Part shown: piece after piece, positions 1-9,346 of the stretch | Position numbering within the stretch: the stretch's first letter is position 1 | Layout of the letters: every line of letters starts with the position of its first letter | DNA from: Ascaphus truei | Lineage: Eukaryota > Chordata > Amphibia > Anura > Ascaphidae | Length of the DNA: 64,000 bases | Reading direction: 5' to 3' | Assembly (NCBI GenBank): GCA_036426205.1 | Contig: WSYH01002476.1 | Coordinates: 1-64,000, forward strand | Program-made: the position numbers and the translations under genes | The notes under the pieces: generated by a model | What the model was told of the DNA's origin: nothing | The model's database searches: none | The model's input: the letters and a program-made list of their open reading frames with translations, nothing else

Positions 1-201
1 TGCCATGGCAATGTGAGGTTGCGACATAAAATGCCGTCATTTCATCGCGTTACCATGGCGACGCCATGCACCATCATGTTGATGACGTACGTCCGTGGCA
101 TCATTTGACCCTGGGGTTCCAAAGGAGATAGAGGGCGACAGCAAGGAGGCGACTGATACAGCTAAATGCCTGGAGGTTGCGGATTTTCAAATCCGCCACT
201 G
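1..201 (+). mobile_element. hAT-like MITE, 3' half (unit 1 copy)
   Basis: This is the right half of the element seen complete at 4,826-5,253. It ends in CAAATCCGCCACTG, the inverted complement of the CAGTGGCGGATTT left end found in other units. The left half lies outside the window. The flank CATTAACG that follows is the right copy of the presumed 8-bp target duplication. No coding capacity. Confidence 0.7.
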
Positions 202-237
202 CATTAACGCCTCATTATAACTATTCCTATTGTACAC

Positions 238-585
238 TACCGACACGATTTATTCGAGCAGGGCTAGTTCCACAAGCCGGGGGATGCCCCGGCTTGCTAG
301 CCCCACTCCCTCGGCGTGCCGCGCGTCACCGATGCGCGGTCACGCGTCATCGGGTGCCAGCGCCCCCTGCACGCGCGTCCAGGGCTCCCCGAGGGAGCCC
401 TGGTGTCCCGCGATGTGGGGGACGGCGGCAGGGGGTTCCGGGGGACCCGGCAGCGGGAGGGAGAGCGCCCCGATCGGAGGGCGCTCTTCCGCTGCTTCGG
501 CGCGCGCCCGGCACCCTCCGGCGCGCGCCAGGTTACTGCTGCGACCGAGAACGGGCAAATGCTCGAATAAACTCGGCAGCAGCAG
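238..585. mobile_element. GC-rich MITE-like insertion in minisatellite
   Basis: A block of about 350 bp of very GC-rich sequence interrupts the 35-bp minisatellite only in unit 1. Its ends carry a perfect 12-bp inverted pair: TTTATTCGAGCA at 249-260 and its complement at 560-571, with CCGA just outside each. The corresponding place in units 2-4 (for example near 5,280 and 17,590) reads straight from TTGTACATAC into TATAACCGC, so those are empty sites. Exact ends and target duplication are uncertain. Short open frames inside are a by-product of the GC content. Confidence 0.6.
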
Positions 586-845
586 TACATACCATATAAC
601 CGCTCCCTATAACGCCTCCTATTGTTCTATATAACTGCTGCCTATAATTAATCTTTTTACTCGATATTACCACCACTTATAACTCCTGTTGGTCCACCGC
701 TCATTATAACTCCTATGATTCCATATAATCCCTCCCCATAATTCCTCCTATTGCTCCATATAGCCGCTCCCTATAACTCCTATTGTACATATAACCGCTC
801 CCTATAACTGCACTTTATAACTCCTCAAATTGGATAAACGTTTCC
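586..845 (+). repeat. 35-bp minisatellite array
   Basis: Degenerate tandem copies of a 35-bp unit, recognisable by TCCCTATAACTCCTCC and CTCCATATAAC blocks. The same family occurs at 3,170-3,686, 5,254-5,400, 6,365-6,640, 10,609-11,131, 12,697-13,080, 15,485-16,007, 17,563-17,950 and 24,430-24,720, and in reverse orientation at 36,040-36,330 and 57,555-57,870. Confidence 0.85.
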
Positions 846-1183
846 CTCTAACTCATTCCCAAATCCCAAACTGACACACAAAATATGAGCAAATGATCCT
901 AATATACTGTATGGGGTTTTATAGACCCAGGATTAAAATATCTCTTTTAGGAGCAGTTGAACTGTAAAATACAGCATCATATTAGTATTACCTCTTGGGC
1001 TGACAGCTGGCATGCCGTTCTCTTCATCATCAGGCTTTCTGTTTTTCAGGCTAAAAAGAGTAAAAATGGTTAAAACCAGCACATCAACGTACCCTGTAAC
1101 TAGTAACCACTAGTATATATCACAAACCTGTGCGTGTGAGAAATGGTAACATTAGTTCCTAGACAGCAGCGGTACATGTGGAT
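846..1183. other. AT-rich module, internally deleted copy
   Basis: Matches the start (to about 1,087) and the end (from about 1,088) of the ~1 kb module that is complete at 6,641-7,690, 13,081-14,160 and 17,951-19,005, but lacks about 0.8 kb in between. The join falls between ACATCAAC and GTACCCTGTAAC. No coding signal. Confidence 0.65.
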
Positions 1184-1277
1184 GGTTGTTGACCATTCAG
1201 AGTTCGAATAAGAAACCACAGCGCCTGACAGGTTGTTGACCATTCAGAGTTCCAATAAGAAACCACAGCGCCTGACA
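1184..1277 (+). repeat. 47-bp direct duplication
   Basis: Two adjacent copies of a 47-bp segment begin with GGTTGTTGACCATTCAG at 1,184 and 1,231 and end with GCGCCTGACA. Other units have a single copy, so this is a local duplication in unit 1. Confidence 0.85.
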
Positions 1278-1424
1278 CAGTGTGTGATTTGCTGAGGAGA
1301 TTTTTCCTCCTCCACTTCTCCTATATTCTCCACTTTTTAACCTCCTCCTCTTCTTTCTTGTTCGGATTGTCTCCAACCATTTCCTTCTCAATGTCAATTT
1401 CGTCCCAGTTCGTTATTTCTAAAG

Positions 1425-1790
1425 CATAAGGCCTCGGGCCGTGCTGATCCGCGCTCCTGTTCTGTCTCGCCTGCTCAAGCAGGAGCTTTTTTGTGTCCTG
1501 GCAGAAAAGGCAATGAGCGTGCTTTGGGGGCGTAGGCGTGGCGGGAGGTGGGGCTAGTCCTTCGCTCCCGTTGACTGTTTTCGGTCACGTGACCGCTCCT
1601 CCGCTCCCCTCAGCGAGGAAATTTAAACTTGCTTGTCTGCTCAAAATGTCTGAGCCTCCGCACGCATGCGGAAGTGTGCGGAAGCGGCTGCTAAAGTCGC
1701 GCTGATCACAGATGCAGGGGGTAAGTGCGTCTGCTCAGCACGGCTCTGCACGGCCTTCTGTACTATGTCCCAGGCCTAACATTCCATCGA
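1425..1790 (+). promoter_or_regulatory. CpG-rich promoter-like module with splice donor (copy 1)
   Basis: A CpG-rich block holding a GGTCACGTGACC E-box palindrome near 1,583 and a TTTAAA stretch, followed by GCATGCGG and a good splice donor (GGG/GTAAGTG) at 1,721. The same module is at 8,180-8,545 on this strand and at 34,295-34,660 and 55,770-56,135 on the other. It looks like a promoter plus short first exon carried by a transposable element. No reading frame of note is present, and activity is not shown by the sequence. Confidence 0.45.
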
Positions 1791-1794
1791 ATGC

Positions 1795-1891
1795 GCACAT
1801 AATAACCTCTCAATATTTACATGGTGTGGCTATTTTCACTTCTAATTCGCCACTCCTGTGGCTACATTCAAAAATAGGTTGCCCACCCCTG
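1795..1891 (+). mobile_element. hAT-like element, right terminus only
   Basis: Ends in GGTTGCCCACCCCTG, preceded by ATTCGCCAC and CTGTGGCTAC. This is the right end of the element complete at 5,520-6,233. The left end is missing, as it is at about 14,160-14,256. Confidence 0.6.
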
Positions 1892-2380
1892 TGCTAGTGT
1901 CTCTTGTCTTAGTTTGTGTTTTTTCTTAGTTTTCTCTTTTTTTTCTCTTAGTTTTTCTTTTCTAAACTCCTTCAGTTTTTCCCTTATCCTCTTTTCCCCC
2001 ATCCTACTCTTTTCCCCCATCCTACTCTTTTCCCCCCTCCTTTTCATCCAACCATTTTACATGTGTGTAGAAAAACTCTTGGGCGCTGAGAAAGTGGATG
2101 GAAACAGACGTGCTGTGCAGTAGTTCTTCTTGTATGGAACCTCAGAGAGGGAGACAAGAATAATCAAAAACACCACAATAGTGTATACCCTTGAGACAAT
2201 ATAAGACGTGGTGGTAAGGTTAAAGAGCATTATGGTTAACACAATTTGTCTACAATTGATGTAAAACATGTACTGGGTTAAAAAACGTAGATGACTCTGT
2301 TGGAAATGAAATGAAGGCTTCGTTCTTCCACGCTTGTTGCTTAGTGAAGCGTGCTGCTGTGCTCGCCGATGTAAAAACTG
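1892..2380. other. CT-rich tract and unrecognised spacer
   Basis: A T/C-rich tract (about 1,910-2,050, with repeated CTTTTCCCCC) is followed by sequence repeated in units 2 and 3 (9,350-9,830 and 14,257-14,730). No coding or structural RNA signal found. Confidence 0.5.
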
Positions 2381-2660
2381 AAATCCTACTCACCGTCCTT
2401 GAGTAGGAACATGTGCAGTGGTACGGGGTCTTTGCCAGGGATAGCCTTTGCTGTGGGGTGCCTGACGTTCCGTTGTTCGTTTGGTGCGGGGAGAGTTTCC
2501 TGATGTCCTCGTGGTCTCGATGCCAGCACAGTGATTTCCAAGCGTCTCCGCGCTGACGTCACCGCCTGGTGTGTACAGCTATGTGTGTCCCTGGATGGCC
2601 ACAAACCTTCCTACGCGTTTCGAAACTCCTATTCACGGGTTTCTTCGTCAGGGAATTATT
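2381..2660. other. GC-mixed module with ACGCGTTTCGAAA box
   Basis: Repeated at about 9,830-10,105 and 14,730-14,998. It contains a CRE-like TGACGTCA near 2,553 and, at 2,616-2,657, CTACGCGTTTCGAAACTCC followed by TTTCTTCGTCAGGG. This two-part box recurs in other modules of the window. No protein-coding evidence. Confidence 0.5.
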
Positions 2661-2845
2661 CCCCCCCCCCCCCTGTTTGCCAACCGGGCTGCAACAGTGG
2701 GGACCTCTCGCCCCGGGCAGCGATCGGTGGACAGGAGGGGAAGGGGACAGGAGGAGGAGGGGAGGGGGAGAGGAGGAGGGGAAGGGGACAGGAGGGGAAG
2801 CGGACAGGAAGAGGGGAAGAGGACAGGAGGAGGGAGAGCTAACGC
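2661..2845 (+). repeat. Poly-C tract and purine (GGA/GGGGA) minisatellite
   Basis: A C run at 2,661-2,673 is followed by an almost purely purine strand built from GGACAGGAGGGGAA-type units to about 2,840. Copies are at 10,170-10,285 and 15,062-15,170. The open frames rich in Arg, Gly and Glu here come from composition. The G-runs could form G-quadruplex or triplex structures. Confidence 0.8.
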
Positions 2846-3169
2846 AAAGGCGTGGCAGAGGGCCGCGGGTTGTGGGGACCGCACGGGTTGTCTTGCAGGA
2901 GGCAGGGAAGGAGCAGAGGGGCCGCAGCATGGAGAGTACTTACCCTCCAACAGATCCCCTGGCAGAGAAAAAATGGTCCGCTCGTTGGGGGCGGGCGCCC
3001 ACAAAGCCTGGGAGCGCGCGCCAATCAGCTGGTCAGGTAGGGGGAGTTTTTTTTTTCAGCGCGAGCGAGGAAATTTAAAAAAACAACCACGTGTGCTGCT
3101 TGGGCCAATGTTTACTCGCCCGGGGGTTAAATCCACCCGCCCCGGGCGTGTAAATGTATAGGATTGTCG
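2846..3169. other. Unclassified conserved spacer
   Basis: Conserved in units 2 and 3 (10,286-10,608 and 15,171-15,484). It includes GGGGCCGCAGCATGG, a poly-T run, and a CCCGGGGG/CCCCGGGC pair around 3,118-3,148 able to fold as a short hairpin. No reading frame is conserved through the indels between copies. Confidence 0.4.
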
Positions 3170-3686
3170 AACACTGCCTATAACTTCTCCAGATCCTCCA
3201 TATAACTACTCTCGATAACTCCTCCTGTTGTTCGCTGTAGCCCCTACAATTGGTCATATTGATCCATATAACCACTCCCTATAATTCCTAATTCTCCATA
3301 TACTGCATCCCTGTAACTCCCAACGATTTCTCTCATATAATTCCTTTTATTGACTCCATACAACTTCTCCCTATTCTTCGTATAATTGCACCCTATAATC
3401 TCCTCCTTTAGCTCCATATAGTGATGCCTTTAACTGCTTATATTGCTCATATAATGACGCCCATTACTCTCCATATAGCCATTCCCTTTAACGCTCCTAA
3501 TGCTCCATATAACCTCTCCCTATCATTTCTCTATTTTTCTGCATAATGCACCTATATACCGTCTCCTATGCTCATATTACCTCTCCAATAACTCCTATTG
3601 TTCCATATAACCCCTCCCTATAACTCATCCTAGTTCTCAGTGTTCTCTCCTAATACTGTATTGGTCTATACTGTCTCTCATTATAA
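3170..3686 (+). repeat. Degenerate 35-bp minisatellite
   Basis: Weakly conserved copies of the CTCCATATAAC / CCCTATAACTCCTCC unit. The counterparts at 10,609-11,131 and 15,485-16,007 carry the same variant order, so the degenerate array was copied as part of the larger unit. Confidence 0.8.
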
Positions 3687-4815
3687 CACCTCCTATTATT
3701 GAATAGAAAAAAAGGGAAATAGTGCGCAATCTAATTTTAAACGTGACGTGATAAGTGAGAATATATGAAATAAATAACTTAACCTAAGATTGAGCGTCTG
3801 CGCTGTGATGGAAGATGGGGGGGCTCAGGAACCCCCTGGAACTAACAAATGGATACAAAAAGAGACAACAGCCGCACAACGTGTCATAGTGCATTACAAA
3901 TATTATTGACATGAATAATAAATGGTGAGTAATGTGCGTACATCAAATAAATTAATAAAACAGCTTTCGGGATATTTTACCCAACGCCTCCGGAGACCAG
4001 GATATAAGTCTTTGCGGGTGATACTGCTGTCCTCGATGGTGCAGGTCCTATTGAAATGTGTGCACAACCTCTGCTTGATCTTGCTCCCCTGAGCACAGCA
4101 GGCTGGAGCTGCTGATTCCTGCAGTGTTTCAGCAGGGCAGTTTTAGACATCAGCTGGCGCCAACACTCTCCTCCGTGTGGATCACTTCCCTGGATCTGAC
4201 GTCACCGCAGGGATTCGGCGCCGCTCAGCAACAGTCAAAATTCGCGCAGTAGGGTGCCAGTATGGGGCTAAGCACTAGTACAAGCTTGTCCTACCGTTTC
4301 GAAACGGAACGTTTCTTCTTCCAGGGACTACGTTAGTTAGTCACTGAAGAAACGTTCCGTTTCGAACGCGTAGGACAAGCTTTACTAGTGCTCTAGCCCC
4401 TACTGGCACCCTACTGCGCGATTTGACTGTTGCTGAGCGGCGCCGATCCTGCGGTGACGTCCGATCCAGAAGTGATCCACACGGAGGGAGTGTTGGCGCA
4501 CAGCTGATGTCTAAAACTGCCCGTCTGAAACACTGCAGGAATCAGCAGCTCCCAGCCTGCCTGTGCTCAGGGGAGCAAGATCAAGCAGAGGTTGTGCACA
4601 CATTTCATAGGACCCTGCCCATCGAGGACGCAGTATCACCCTGCAAAGACTTATTCCTGGTTCCCGAGGCGTTGGGTAAAATATCCCGAAACTGCTTGTA
4701 TTAATTTATTGATGTACGCACATTACTCACCATTTATTATCATGTCAATAATATTTTGTAATGCACTATGAGCGTTGTGCGCTGTGTCTCTTTTTTGTAT
4801 CCACCTCCTATTATT
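3687..4815. mobile_element. Foldback (long inverted repeat) element, copy 1
   Basis: Two arms of about 480 bp (about 3,850-4,317 and 4,346-4,803) are reverse complements around a spacer of about 28 bp (CAGGGACTACGTTAG region). The outer tips are GGATACAAAAAGAGAC and its complement ending in TTTTTTGTATCC. Flanking 14-bp direct repeats CACCTCCTATTATT at 3,687-3,700 and 4,802-4,815 look like a target duplication in the minisatellite, which would make the element 3,701-4,801, with about 150 bp of single-copy sequence before the left arm. Each arm has a GTTTCGAAAC box near the centre and a GGCGCCG/GACGTC segment. No protein encoded. The class is unknown. Confidence 0.75.
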
Positions 4816-4825
4816 CCCTTTAACC

Positions 4826-5253
4826 CAGTGGCGGATTTCCCATTAGGCCGGGGGCCCAGGGCGGCAAAATTTTGGGGTGGTAAAAATGCCTGCCCCAATA
4901 TGCATTTGCTGCGCTCTCGGGCCTATCGGACCTAATGGGAATGCACTTACATGTGTCGGCCGCCTCCTTACTGTCGCCCTATAGTTCTTTTGGAACCCCA
5001 GTGTCAAATGACGTTGCGTATGTTCCAACGTGATGTCACATGGTGTCTTGTTGCCATGGCAATTTGAGGTTGCGACATAAAATGCCGTCATTTCATCGCG
5101 TTACCATGGCGACGCCATGGCACCATCATGTTGATGATGTACGTCCGTGGCATCATTTGACCCTGGGGTTCCAAAGGAGATAGAGGGCGATAGCAAGGAG
5201 GCGACTGATACAGCTAAGTGCCTAGAGGTTGCGGATTTTCAAATCCGCCGCTG
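4826..5253 (+). mobile_element. hAT-like MITE, complete copy
   Basis: Begins CAGTGGCGGATTTCCC and ends CAAATCCGCCGCTG, giving terminal inverted repeats that start with CAGTGGCGGATTT. The flanks CTTTAACC (left) and CATTAACG (right) match at 6 of 8 positions, consistent with an aged 8-bp hAT target duplication made in the minisatellite. Length is 428 bp with no transposase, so it is non-autonomous. Other copies: 1-201 (partial), 12,274-12,696 and 17,143-17,562. Confidence 0.7.
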
Positions 5254-5519
5254 CATTAACGCCTCATTAAAATATTCTATTGTACATACAGTATAACCGC
5301 TCCCTATAACGCCTCCTATTGTTCTATATACGCTGCCTATATTTCTTTTTACTCGACATTTCATCAGTTAACATTACTCCTCCTATTGCTCCATATAACC
5401 TCCTGCATCTTTCCTCCACCCTGCTCCTCCCCCTCCAGAATCTTTCCTCCATCCTGCTCCTCCTCTTCTTTGAATTTCCTCCTCAATTTGAATTGTGTCC
5501 CACTTCGTTATTTCTAAAG
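5254..5519 (+). repeat. 35-bp minisatellite remnant and pyrimidine-rich spacer
   Basis: A few minisatellite units (to about 5,400) are followed by a CT-rich stretch with CTCCTCCTC and TTTCCTCC blocks that leads into the hAT-like element at 5,520. The same junction is seen before 8,654 and before 24,923. Confidence 0.6.
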
Positions 5520-6233
5520 CCGAGGTGAACAACCCTGTCGCCATTCGCCACTTGTGGAGAATTGGCGACCAAAGTGTGGCGAATTATAGTTTCCCAGTGT
5601 AATGGGAAGTGTGGCGGGCAAGCGCGAGTCCCGCAGGAAGCGCGAGCCCCTTGGCAAGTGCGAGTACGCCGGCAGTGACGGCGCTAGTGCAAGAGGGACG
5701 GGCCGCGACGTGAGTGGTGGAGAAAGAACCAATGAGAGAACAGTGGATGGCGGAGCACACCAACCCGGCAGCGACCGCGCCACAGACTCCCGTTTCGGTG
5801 CTGTGCTAGGCAAGGTAAGAAGCAAGAAGCTGGCTCGAGATATCATGATATTGGGGGGGGGGGGGGGCATGATGGAAATGAGATGATGAGGGGGAGAGGG
5901 TGGTGAAATGCGCTGACTTATTGGTGTATAATGGCTCTGATGAGAGGTGCAGTGAGTGCTGAGGTACTGTGGTGTGGGGGGTGTGTATGAGATGTGGTGG
6001 AGATAGCTTCTGCGGGGGGGTGAAATTGATGCTGCTGAGAGGGGGTGGAGGTGACTGATGATATGCTGGGGGGGCGGATGACCATAAGAGTAGTTGATGA
6101 CAAATGAGGGGGTGGGTTGAATGAGATGTATCGTGCGAGGGACATCAACTCTCCCTCATGTTTACATTGTGTGGCTATTTTCACTTCTAATTCGCCACCC
6201 TGTGGCTAATTTAAAATAGGTTGCCCACCCCTG
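5520..6233 (+). mobile_element. hAT-like non-autonomous element with promoter-like core
   Basis: The left end CCGAGGTGAACAACC (CCGAGGTGGGCAACC in the copy at 24,923) pairs with the right end GGTTGCCCACCCCTG. ATTCGCCAC motifs lie just inside both ends. The left part is CpG-rich, with a CCAAT box (AACCAATGAG near 5,729) and a strong donor AAG/GTAAGAAG at 5,815. A G run near 5,855 and GATGA/GGGG low-complexity sequence follow. There is no transposase. Copies: 8,654-9,346 complete, and 24,923 to about 25,320 left part only. Confidence 0.55.
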
Positions 6234-6640
6234 TGCTAGTGTCTCTTGTCTTAGGTTGTGTTTTGTTCTTAGTTTTTTTTTTTCTCTTAGTTTTCTTTCT
6301 AAACTCTTCAGTTTTCCCTTACCTCTTTTCCCACCTCATGCCTCTCTTTTCCCCCCCTTTTCATCCACCCTTATTACCACTACTTATAACTCCTGTTGGT
6401 CCACCGCTCATTATAACTCCTATGATTCCATATAATCCCTCCCCATAATTCCTCCTATTGCTCCATATAGCCGCACCCTATAACTCCTATTGTACATATA
6501 ACCGCTCCCTATAACTCCTATGGTACATATAGCCGCTCCCTATAACTCCTATTGTACATATAACCGCTCCCTATAACTCCTCCTGTTGCTCCATATAACT
6601 GCACTTTATAACTCCTCATATTGGATAAGCGTTTCCCTCT
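6234..6640 (+). repeat. CT-rich tract and 35-bp minisatellite
   Basis: The tract repeats the T/C-rich sequence of about 1,910-2,050. The minisatellite (6,365-6,640) shows several ordered units with TCCTATTGTACATATAACC. Confidence 0.75.
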
Positions 6641-7690
6641 AACTCTTCCCCAAATCCCAAAATGACACTCAAAATATGAGCATATGATCCTACTTAGACC
6701 CAGGATTAAAATATCTCTTTTAGGAGCAGTTGAACTGTAAAATACAGCATCATATTTGTGTTACCTCTTGGGCTGACAGCTGGCATGCACTTCTCTTCAT
6801 CCTCAGGCTTAATTTTCATCCTAAAAAGAGTAAAAATGGTTCAAACCAGCACATCAACAAGAATTTACAGCACACTTTTGGCCGCAGGGCCAAGTGAGTT
6901 AAATGAGAACTCACTATGACCCAGATACACAAAAGTGTGATAAGCTTTAGCATGCTTTACTCCCACTCATATGAATGTGAGCTGAGGCAGGACCTGGGCC
7001 TAATAGCTAGATTAGGGGAGGAAAAAGCCACCCCAGTTGTGGGCACTCAATCCCCCTCAGTGGTGAAATAGTGATAGATAATTAAAATGATCTTTTAATA
7101 GGTTAATCAAAATAACGGAGTAACTAACCGACGAAAGACAAACACAAAAATGCTGCCCTCTATTGAAGTGCTAGAGTGAGCAATGTGCTAATGGGAGCAA
7201 TGTTTAGGATGATACTAGCCTACATAAGCCAGTCCAAATTACATATGATCAAGGCAATAATGGCTCCTTATTGGAGTGGCTAATATAGGTTGAGCTCCTA
7301 CTATTTTTTTAGGAAGTGTACTTAAAATATGCTTATGTATCTGAAGTATAGCTATATAATTGCTGCACAGAAACTAGATTAAATAAGTATCTGTATATAA
7401 TCTATATGAAGGGATCATACCCTGTGTATAGTAACACTGTAAACATATATCACACGCCTGTGCATGTGATAGATTGTTACCAGGACCTAGAAGGCAGCAT
7501 AATTAGTAATAATAGCTATATTAAATATAGTATCAATGACATATGAAGGGATCAGTACCCAGATCTGTAACCACTAGTGTATATCACAACCTGTGCGTGT
7601 GAGAAATGGTAATCATAGTTCCTACTGTACGACAGCACGGTACATTGGAAGGTTGTTGACCATCAGAGTTCAATAAGAACCCAGCGCCTG
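6641..7690. repeat. AT-rich ~1 kb module, full copy
   Basis: Also complete at 13,081-14,160 and 17,951-19,005. Near its end it holds two related sub-repeats with GAAGGGATCAGTACCC and TATATATCACA...CCTGTGCATGTGA about 165 bp apart. No open frame is conserved. No terminal repeats were recognised, so its class is unknown. Confidence 0.6.
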
Positions 7691-8060
7691 ACACGTGTGT
7701 GATTTGCTGAGGACACAATGTAACTGTTCCCCAGATAGCTGCAAACTAGGAGAGAAGAGCACACAGAGGACTAATACATCCTATACCAGAGGCATGAGTG
7801 CTAGAGTTCCGCGGAGCCCTGGCGGAGAATCACTGTGTATATAATGACGTCACCCTGCCTTGCTGCACTCAGAGATCACCAGTTTGTCATGATGCTGCTG
7901 GTCCTCATCCTCAGGTCCCGGATCGATGGCAAGTGGACACATATTGGAAAGCCCGCTCCAAAAACCCTCCCACCAACCCACCCCCCCAAACTGGACAACC
8001 AAACCGGAGGGGGCGTGGTAGGGGGGACGGAGGCCAAGGCAAACCCAACTTCTTATCATA
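7691..8060 (+). promoter_or_regulatory. TATA plus CRE promoter-like module (copy 1)
   Basis: TATATAA at 7,838-7,844 is followed directly by the full CRE palindrome TGACGTCA at 7,845-7,852. The same block recurs at 21,433, 30,824 and 52,213 within a shared context (GGAGCCCTGG... upstream, CACTCAGAGA downstream). The pairing resembles an LTR-type core promoter. No product can be assigned. Confidence 0.45.
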
Positions 8061-8179
8061 TCACAATCTACTCTCTCTTTTTCCTCCCCACTTCTCCTAT
8101 ATTCTCCACTTCTTTTTAACCTCCTCCTCTCTTTCTGTTTCGATTGTGTCTCCAACCATTTCTTCTAATGTCAATTTCG

Positions 8180-8545
8180 TCCAAGTTCGTTATTTCTAAA
8201 GCATAAGGCCTCGGGTCGTGCTGATCCGCGCTCCTGCTCTGCCTCGCCTGCTCAATCAGGAGCTTTTTTACGTCCTGGCAGAAAAGGCAGAGAGTGTGTT
8301 TTGGGGGCGTAGGCATGGCGGGAGGAGGGGCTAGTCCCTCGCTCCCGTTGTCTGTTTTCGGTCACGTGACCGCTCCTCTGCGCCGAAATTTAAACTTGCT
8401 TGTCTGCTCAAAATGTCTGAGCCTCCGCACGCATGTGGAAGTGTGTGGAAGCGGCTGCTAAAGTCCCGCTGATCACAGATGCAGGGGGTAAGTGCATCGG
8501 CTCTGCACGGCCTTCTGTACTATGTCCCAGCCTAACATTCCATCA
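8180..8545 (+). promoter_or_regulatory. CpG-rich promoter-like module with splice donor (copy 2)
   Basis: Same module as 1,425-1,790, with GGTCACGTGACC and the donor GGGG/GTAAGTG at 8,488. Part of the CpG stretch is shortened relative to copy 1. It is followed by minisatellite sequence and then the hAT-like element at 8,654. Confidence 0.45.
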
Positions 8546-8653
8546 GTTAACATTACTCCTCCTATTGCTCCATATAACCCCATCCTGCTCCTCCTCTTTC
8601 TTCTTTGAATTTCCTCCTCAATTGAATTGTGTCCCACTTCGTTATTTCTAAAG

Positions 8654-9346
8654 CCGAGGTGAACACCCCTGTCGCCATTCGCCACTTGTGGAGATTTGGC
8701 AACCAAAGTGTGGCGAATTATAGTTTCCCAGTGTAATGGGAAGTGTGGCGGGCAAGCGCGAGTCCCGCAGGAAGCGCGAGCCCCTTGGCAAGTGCGAGTA
8801 CGCCGGCAGTGACGGCGCTAGTGCAGAGGGGACGGGCCGCGGACGTGAGTGGTGGAGAAAGAACCAATGAGAGAACAGTGGGGGCGGAGCACACAACCCG
8901 GCAGCGACCGCGCCACCGACTCCCGTTTCGGTGCTGTGTGCTAGGCAAGGTAAGAAGCAAGAAGCTGGCTCGAGATGATCATGATATTGGGGGGGGGGGG
9001 GGGCATGATGGGAAATGAGATGATGAGGGGGGAAATGAGAATGAGGGAGATTAAATGAGAATGAGGGGGGTGAAATGAGATGATGAAGGGATGTGAAATT
9101 AGATTATGAGGGGGTGAAATGAGATGATGATGAGGGTGGTGAGAAGATGATATGATGATGATGCTGGGGGGGAAATGAGATATGATGATGATGAGGGAGG
9201 AAATTAGATGATGATGATAATGATGAGGGTTGTGAAGAGATGATGACGAATGCTGCAACATAATACCTCAATATTTACATGTGTGGCTATTTTCACTCTA
9301 ATTCGCCACCCTGTGGCTACTATTCAAAAATAGTTGCCCACCCCTG
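8654..9346 (+). mobile_element. hAT-like non-autonomous element, second complete copy
   Basis: Left end CCGAGGTGAAC and right end GTTGCCCACCCCTG. It contains the same CpG/CCAAT/GTAAGAAG core as 5,520-6,233, a G run near 8,990, and an expanded GATGATGA/GGGG low-complexity stretch (about 9,005-9,250). Confidence 0.55.

Noticed and set aside
177..634. Several frames of 72-140 residues on both strands
   Set aside because: They coincide with the GC-rich MITE-like insertion; composition effect without domains.
2531..3161. Overlapping frames of 100-196 residues on both strands, also at 9,817-10,597 and 14,758-15,406
   Set aside because: Purine minisatellite and GC-rich sequence; frames are not conserved between the three unit copies.
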